This document shows, piece by piece, positions 58,001 through 64,000 of a stretch of 64,000 nucleotides of DNA. The notes under the pieces were generated by a model. The model searched no databases. It was not told the DNA's origin and was given only the letters and a program-made list of their open reading frames with translations. The number at the start of each line of letters is the position of its first letter. The first letter of the stretch is position 1. The stretch lies in NCBI GenBank assembly GCA_049999765.1, contig JBNGIQ010009485.1, forward strand, positions 482,344 through 546,343. The letters run 5' to 3'. This stretch comes from Phaeoceros laevis (taxonomy: Eukaryota > Anthocerotophyta > Anthocerotopsida > Notothyladales). The position numbers and the translations under genes are program-made.

Positions 58001-59550
58001 GTGTCCGGCTTTATACTCCTAATTTGAGTGTAGCTGCTTTTTTCACAATCGTCTGCACAGGGACGGACTGCACCTCCAGATTACCTAACTGAAAGTGAAC
58101 TCATCACTCTGATGGAGAAGCATGGCATTGGCACGGATGCCTCTATTCCTGTGCACATAAACAACATCTGTGAGCGAAACTATGCTCAGGTGGGTTCCAC
58201 GTTGTATTAGCTTCCCTTATGAACCTGTTGCGGCATCTTCTTTGGTGCTTACGCCCCTCCTTTTCGACGTGTTGCATTGATACAGTTGATTTCAAATGAC
58301 AGGTGCAATCAGGAAGGCGTGTGGTCCCTACTGCACTGGGTATCACATTGGTGCGAGGGTACCAGTCCATTGATATAGACCTATGTCTTCCAGACATCAG
58401 AAGCTTTATCGAGCAGCAAATTGGTCTAATTGCCAAGGGACAAGCAGATTACAGTCTCGTCGTTCATCACTCTCTCAACGAGTTTGCTGCAAAATTTGCA
58501 TACTTCGTTGCACAGGTTCGGTGTGACTTGTTTCCTGCATCTTCTCCAACCCAAGTTTGCCATTATGCAAGAAAATACTTGCTTTTTGTAGTGCGTTATG
58601 AATGAATTGGACCGTGCAGATTGAGAAGATGGATTCCCTGTTTGAAGCTCAGTTTTCGCCCTTGGCAGAGTCTGGGAAGCCCCTGAGCAAATGTGGCAAG
58701 TGCAGCCGGTACATGAAGTACATTGCTATGAGACCATCACGACTATATTGTCCCACATGTGAAGAAGTTCATGCCCTACCTCAACATGGCTCAATCAAGG
58801 TGAGCGATAGGCACTAGCCGCACTTTTGAAACCAATTCCTTATTCACCCACATCTTCACTTTCAAGCAGCGAAGTAACTTATTTGGCTGGCTTTTTCGCG
58901 CACAGCTGTACAAGGAGTTAACGTGTCCACTGGACAACTATGAGCTTGTTCTCTTTGCACTGGCGGGGCCTGACGGCAAATCATACCCATTGTGCCCTTA
59001 CTGTTACAACCACCCGCCGTTTGAACAAGCGGAGCTGCCGGCTAGAGGTGTTACAGGGAACGAGGCACCCAAGGGTGGACGAACTGTGGGCATGCCATGT
59101 ACACATTGTCTACATCCCACATGTCGACACTCTATGATCATGCAAAGGGTATGTGCATGCCCGGAATGCGATGGAACTCTTGTTCTGGATCCAGTAAGTG
59201 CTCCAAAGTGGAGGCTCGACTGCAACAAGTGCAGCTGCCTCGTGTATCTCCCTCACAATGCACATAGGATTGCAACCACCGATGATCATTGTGACGACTG
59301 TGGTTCTACCATCCTCGAAGTCGACTTCAACAAAAACGCTACACCGCTTCCAGATAAGGCCACTTTACACAGAGCCTGTGTGTTGTGTGACGAGCTATTG
59401 CACTCTCTTGTGGAAGTAAAGCATGGCAAGTCATTTTTTAGACGATCTGGAAGAGGCAGGGGACGAGGTAGAGGCAGAGGTAGAGGGAGGGGTAGAGGGA
59501 GGGGCAGAGGCAGAGGTGAGGATCCTAGGATGAGCTTCAGAGATTTCTGA
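55060..59550 (+). CDS. TOP3B: DNA/RNA topoisomerase III beta
   Basis: Fifteen exons: 55060-55080, 55382-55438, 55580-55683, 55832-55925, 56005-56104, 56264-56513, 56738-56900, 57009-57128, 57250-57329, 57414-57695, 57806-57974, 58061-58189, 58303-58515, 58620-58799, 58906-59550. Joined in phase they give a full type IA topoisomerase. Toprim motifs: [18 protein letters not shown] and [18 protein letters not shown] (catalytic Glu and DxD). Then [15 protein letters not shown], the active-site Tyr in [19 protein letters not shown] and [20 protein letters not shown]. The C-terminus has four-cysteine zinc fingers ([30 protein letters not shown]) and an RG-dinucleotide-like tail of about twelve Arg-Gly pairs (59451-59516), the RNA-binding feature of TOP3B. 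It relaxes negative supercoils and decatenates DNA and RNA, with TDRD3 as partner in animals. The first coding exon is only 21 bases. Confidence 0.93.
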
Positions 59551-61239
59551 TGCTGCAGCGTGTAAACCACCTTATACAACCTCTTCGTGGTTTTCGTAAT
59601 GCATGATTGCACTGACTTTTGTGTAAGTATATTAACAATGATAGGCTAATGATAGGCTGTGGCAAAGTCTAGCAAGGTGTTTCTACAAATCAATCACTGC
59701 GGGATTAAGCAGTTTTGGTTCACCTGGACTGTAATCGCTGGCTGAACGTATGAATAGAGACTGAGTGGAACTCTGCATCGGTGCTGGTTCTTGGCCCTCA
59801 TGAAAGCCATCCAGTATCCACTGGAGAGTGCTTATGACGCGCTGCTATTCAACTATCTCACTTGGGCTGAACTGCTGCTGAGGACAAAGAAATTAAACAG
59901 AAGAACACCTGACGACTATGCCCTGGTTTTCCGCTTACGGCTTCAAGCCTACACTTTTCAGTTGCAGAGCATTCAAGATGGATCGATTCATTAGCAACAC
60001 ATCTCAAGTTGCTGGCAAACCGATCTAATAGTCTAGTTACCTGAAAACCTGTTCATGCATAAGAAGCGCGCTTTTGGGAAGTACCCAGTTTAGCCAATAT
60101 TGTTGTTTATGTATTCCTACAATATATACACACATGTACCCATTGTATAAGGGAACACACCAAGGATAGGGTGCACTTATGATAGGTATGGATTTTTCCT
60201 TCCTAAGTAACCACTACACTAGAGGCCATGCTATGTTCTGCCAATAAACTAATTTAAAATTAGGCGAATAATTTTTAACGTTTTAATTAGGTCCCGGGAA
60301 AAACAAAATTATGTTTTTGTGGTGCCTAACCAAATACCTCGCCTAAGTGGCTACTCCACGCCAACCTCTCACTACATTGTACGTGCACCATAGTGCAAAA
60401 CTGCAACTTCCTGCAAGACTCCCGGCATCTCGGACGGTGCAGCTCATCAGCTAGCCCGTAGGAGAAGATACACTAGCTTGCAAGCAAGCTAAAAGGACAT
60501 CGATAGTAATGGCATCGTCAACCATCAACAACTCGACGGAACTCGCTTGCTCGAGGAAACACAACATTATTCAATCGAATTCACTCGGCGGGAGCCCATT
60601 TGTGTTCAACCTGCCTAGCTGGCAAATTGTCTGTCAGTTAACTTGATCGGACTAGGCTAACCAACAGTTGGCTACCCAACACATAACTTGGGCACATAAC
60701 AATGTTTCCTACAAATCGTTCTTTTATGTCACTCGTTCAAATACAACCCTTGTGCCCTTTGATTAGGCGGGTCGGCCGGTTTGACACCACATTGTTGATA
60801 TTAATCTAAAAAAAAATTGAAAAAAATTTGGTTTTGGAAGCTCGCAAACCTCAAGATTCTATAGCATTCTAACAAAGTAACTTATTACCCCATTGTCGTT
60901 GGCGTGTATCGGCCTCATCATCTTTTGAGCTTTGAATATATATGGCTTCTAGCTTGCAAGCTTTGTCGTTCTTGGACTATGAAGGGTGCCTCGATCAACC
61001 GATCAAGCAATCAATCAATAACCGTATGACCCTACGAACACTCAACAAATAAGCTGAGGCCACTCTATTCACTTACTTCCTATTTACCTAGTTATTCGTG
61101 ACAAACAATTTCCGTCAAGGTTGGGGACCGTCCAACCTTTTTGGATGGACCAATAGTTAACTATTTAGCCTGACTAAGAGTGAACTATCCAAAACAAGAT
61201 CAAGGAGATGAGACCATAATACCGATTTTCATATAGGAG
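59551..61239. other. Intergenic, AT-rich
   Basis: No convincing gene. A 65-residue frame from 59800 has no recognised similarity. AT-rich DNA with short repeats begins at about 60.1 kb. Confidence 0.5.
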
Positions 61240-61245
61240 GGTATC

Positions 61246-61428
61246 ATGGAACCTTCCAATTACAGGACCATAGTGATTAACAATATGCTCTCCAAAGTCC
61301 TCCAGGCAGTAGTGGACACACTTCTGCGTCCGTACCTGCTCGACCCCTTCCAACAATGCCAGGCTGGTTTCAAACGGAAACAAGCTGCAGTTGAGCACAT
61401 TTTTTGCTACGGGTCCAAATTCTCATAG
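61246..61428 (+). mobile_element. Reverse-transcriptase fragment (non-LTR type)
   Basis: The reading SNYRTIVINNMLSKVLQAVV, then FQQCQAGFKRKQAAVEHIF, matches reverse-transcriptase blocks of LINE elements ('NYRPI.L.....K..E......L.......QAGFR...S..D.I'). Only about 55 residues remain. No start, endonuclease or active-site YxDD is present. Confidence 0.6.
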
Positions 61429-61605
61429 AGAGATAGATAACTCATGGAGGAAAAGTTTGTACATGTTACGTTGCCTCACCTCCCTCTAGCACTAACTCTT
61501 TGTACCATTTTTTGCGAGACCGGGTGAAAACTCACCATGGTGCGCAAGTTGTCCTAAATTCTGCCACGAAATGGGCTTGAGACAAACACCGACAAGATCC
61601 TAGAT

Positions 61606-61885
61606 TTACACCGGGCAAACCCCTTGTTCTGTAAATCGGTCATCCCATATTCTTTGAACGAGTGGCCGACTTCGAAGTGTTGACCTCAAGGCTGCACATG
61701 CGAGTACGTGAACAAGGTGTACGCGAATCGAGGCTCGACCACCTTGTCTGTAACACGGTCATCCCATATTCTGTAGACTGGGCAAACCCCTTGTTGTGTA
61801 AATCGGTCATCCCATATACTTTGAAAACAGTTTTTCCAAGCTTTGTAGCTAACACAATCATCCCATATTCTGTGCTATCTTTTAG
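61606..61885 (+). repeat. Local direct repeats with ATCATCCCATATTCT core
   Basis: GGGCAAACCCCTTGTT followed by TGTAAATCGGTCATCCCATA occurs at about 61614 and again at about 61780. The shorter core TCATCCCATATTCT occurs four times (about 61639, 61760, 61808 and 61858, one with ATACT). Confidence 0.75.
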
Positions 61886-62861
61886 ATCTGGTAAACATTC
61901 GGTAACCCGTAAACAGTACCACACACATCATGATGTACACATATGTCATATGGTGTTCACATACGAATCCACATGATGTACGATTTCACTAGTAACTACC
62001 AGTTTCAGGTCCCCACCTACAACATCCATAGACACTTGGTCCAATCTTCTTACAACACATAGCATATCCACATATTTGTCAAAAATGTTCCTGGTTCCAT
62101 CATCGGTATCCACTCTATTTTCAATTCGCTCACATTTTCATTTCTCATTTCTAACACTTTCACTTCTCATTTTTGTCACTTTTACTGCCATGTCTGTCGC
62201 TTTTATTGCCACGTCTATCACTTCTTCCATCTGAACCGTATCCGAACCGTATGATATCATGTATTACCAAGAAGTATTATCTTTCTATTTCTCACCATGG
62301 ATGGCATCTTTGCTCAGGCAGAAAAAGCAGATTTGCAGCTCGACAAAGATGTTGCTGGCAGTGTTCTTGTGGTATCATGTCTGAACATGGACGTGAACAT
62401 GCTTTTATCTCAATGTGCACTGATGAAGCGGCCGCCAACCTCCATCGGATGCACCGTTAATACACCTACACTACCAATGTAGAATATATGTCATTCCAAT
62501 TAAGCTCCACATAGATGATTTAATTACATCAACAATTACATCAGCCAATTAACCTCCAACCATTGAGCTAAGTGAGGGATGCCTCAGGAACCAGGAACAA
62601 GTATGTAATAACTTCTGAAAACCTATATGACCCAGCGCCCTTCTCATTCTCTCCCCAATATGGGACAAATCTGTCACTTCGTGGACGTGTTACGGGTCAA
62701 CACGTCTATGGTCACGGTCATGGTCACGGCCGTGGTAGATGATGATAAATGTCCACCGACATCCATAGACAAGATCCTTAGTTGCCTAGAGGGCAAGGGG
62801 GACCCTCTATGAAACCATGTAAACCTCCTTCAAAACTTCACACACACACATACACAGCTCG

Positions 62862-63032
62862 CTAAAGTTAACTGACTAACACAAGGTTTTGCAAATGAGC
62901 TGGGGATCCAAGTTCATCCAACCATTCTGGAGGGATCGGCAAGACCTTAGTTAGCCTAACTAGAGCTAACTATCTAGAACAAGGTCTGGCGGGTGATTCG
63001 GGATCCAACCTTTTTGGAAGGAACAACATGTA
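62862..63032 (+). repeat. Degenerate tandem repeat (~99-base period), related copy at 61122-61205
   Basis: Blocks GGGGATCCAAGTTCATCCAA and CTAACTATCTAGAACAAGGT are followed about 99 bases on by GGGATCCAACCTTTTTGGAA. 61122-61205 carries a third related unit (CCGTCCAACCTTTTTGGATG, GTGAACTATCCAAAACAAG). It may derive from one dispersed element. Confidence 0.5.
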
Positions 63033-64000
63033 TTTCAAGACAAGCAGACGATAAATTAACAAGCAAGAAGGCAAGAATGCAGTATTGCGAGAATACAGTA
63101 TTACAATAAGCAAGCACAATTATGAGGTACCTCTAGTACACCATGTTGAGTAACTTAACACCTGGTTAAACAGGTATTCCAGGTTGATGATATCAGAGAG
63201 TGTGTATATGTAGGGCACACGTATGCGCTAATGAATGCATTACAGTACTACTATACTGTTAACCGTAGGTGGCTCTTGAAAATGTCAGCGGGAAGGGGAT
63301 GAGCCATGCAGTCTGCTCCAGGAGCGTCTCTTGACAGCAATATCCGGCGTGCTTACCATCCCGCTGTTTCTTCGGCCAAATCACTTGTTACGCCCACAAA
63401 ACCCCTCGCGCTACTGTTCACAACTTCAAATCAACTTTCCAGCCTCACAACTTACAACCGTACGAACGCCCGCGCCAACTCTTCATAATTCAAAATCAAA
63501 GAATAATTCCTTCCTAATTTCAAAGTCTAATTTCATACAATTTTCTTAGTCTAATTTCATAGTTCATACATTCAATGCGTTGAGAACAATTCAAACTTTT
63601 CTAATGAACATAATAATTTGAGGTGCTTATTTTAGAGCACTTTAGTGGGCTCCCTAGTTCACCCTGGGACCCGAACACCGTGGGTGATCGGCGGCACTTA
63701 ATTAAGATAATAAATACTACTGTACCCATCCGCTTGCGGCTACCCAATCCAGGGCAAGAGGATCCTCTATGGGGCCGTCTAACCTCCTCAAATGATCATC
63801 ACATCACATCACATATAGAATCCAGTCAGAATTCCCAAGGTTCGTAGTAGAACTGCTACCCACTTAAATCACTCTAATGAGTAGAGTCTGATAAACCTGG
63901 ATATTGTGCGTAAGTTTCACTCTAAGTGATGCTCTAATTGGCTCTACATAGTTTGCATCCAAGTGGTCCGCTCTAAGTAATCTAAGTCCTCAAAGCTTCA

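Larger units (their letters stand above)
61430..64000. other. Gene-poor AT-rich tail of the window
   Basis: Outside the repeats described, no coding region is seen. A short (CA)n run lies at 62838-62852. Small open frames at 62173-62482, 62627-62812 and 63306-63549 show no conserved features. Confidence 0.5.

Noticed and set aside
59800-59994. 65-residue open frame after TOP3B
   Set aside because: No recognised similarity, no splice evidence, and it lies in the 3' flank of a finished gene.
62173-62482. Leu-rich open frame (SLLLPCLSLLLPRLSLL)
   Set aside because: Derived from a local simple repeat of TCACTTTTACTGCCATGTC-like words.
1-64000. tRNA genes, rRNA genes, CRISPR arrays, bacterial operons
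   Set aside because: I looked by eye for tRNA B-box-like GGTTCGA contexts, rRNA cores and evenly spaced short repeats and found none convincing; a tRNAscan run would be needed to exclude tRNAs.

Overview
This is a nuclear window from a land plant. Its genes carry many short spliceosomal introns (about 60-360 bases), are packed closely on both strands, and include plant-typical families: PLS-type PPR editing factors, a U-box/ARM ligase, an ETO1-like BTB/TPR protein and 3-methylcrotonyl-CoA carboxylase. Two large PPR proteins end in a variant DYW domain: the PG box reads KP-A and the last residues are DRN or DRH. That variant (DYW:KP) is known from lineages with U-to-C organelle editing, namely hornworts, some lycophytes and ferns. 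With the high gene density and short introns, I infer a hornwort; this is an inference from sequence character, not a database match.

Layout. 94-1184: 3' part of a cyclin gene (+). 1851-4649: DYW:KP PPR gene 1 (+). 5249-6417: decayed F-box gene (+). 7549-8215: possible small ARM-like gene (-). 8384-11323: protein kinase with Sel1-like repeats and one apparent frameshift (-). 11962-12513: reticulon (+). 12795-13553: nuclear gene for mitochondrial-type ribosomal protein S14 (+). 13987-18140: MCC alpha subunit, 15 exons (-). 18263-18445: tiny APC/C subunit CDC26 (-). 18696-21791: DYW:KP PPR gene 2 (-). 23024-24203: RluA-type pseudouridine synthase (-). 24598-25631: methylmalonyl-CoA epimerase (+). 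26028-29275 (-) and 30810-34611 (+): two head-to-head coiled-coil genes, the second resembling CCDC57. 36281-38605: U-box/ARM E3 ligase (-).

The stretch 38.6-48.5 kb is accessory. It holds minisatellite arrays (41.2-42.6 kb), a LINE remnant and a 2.76-kb hAT element with terminal repeats and a target-site duplication. Dense genes return at 48.5-59.6 kb: ETO1-like (-), RNA polymerase II subunit 3 (-) and DNA topoisomerase III beta (+). From 59.6 kb to the end there are only repeats and a reverse-transcriptase fragment.

Themes: organelle gene expression (two PPR editing candidates, mitochondrial S14, a pseudouridine synthase); mitochondrial acyl-CoA catabolism (MCC alpha and methylmalonyl-CoA epimerase, whose pathway normally needs vitamin B12); and possible centriole or cilium proteins, expected in a plant with flagellated sperm. 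The most interesting points are the pair of DYW:KP editing factors with homologous 5' flanks in inverted orientation, and the methylmalonyl-CoA epimerase. Exon borders were read by eye from GT/AG sites, phase and family alignment, so single-base errors are possible.
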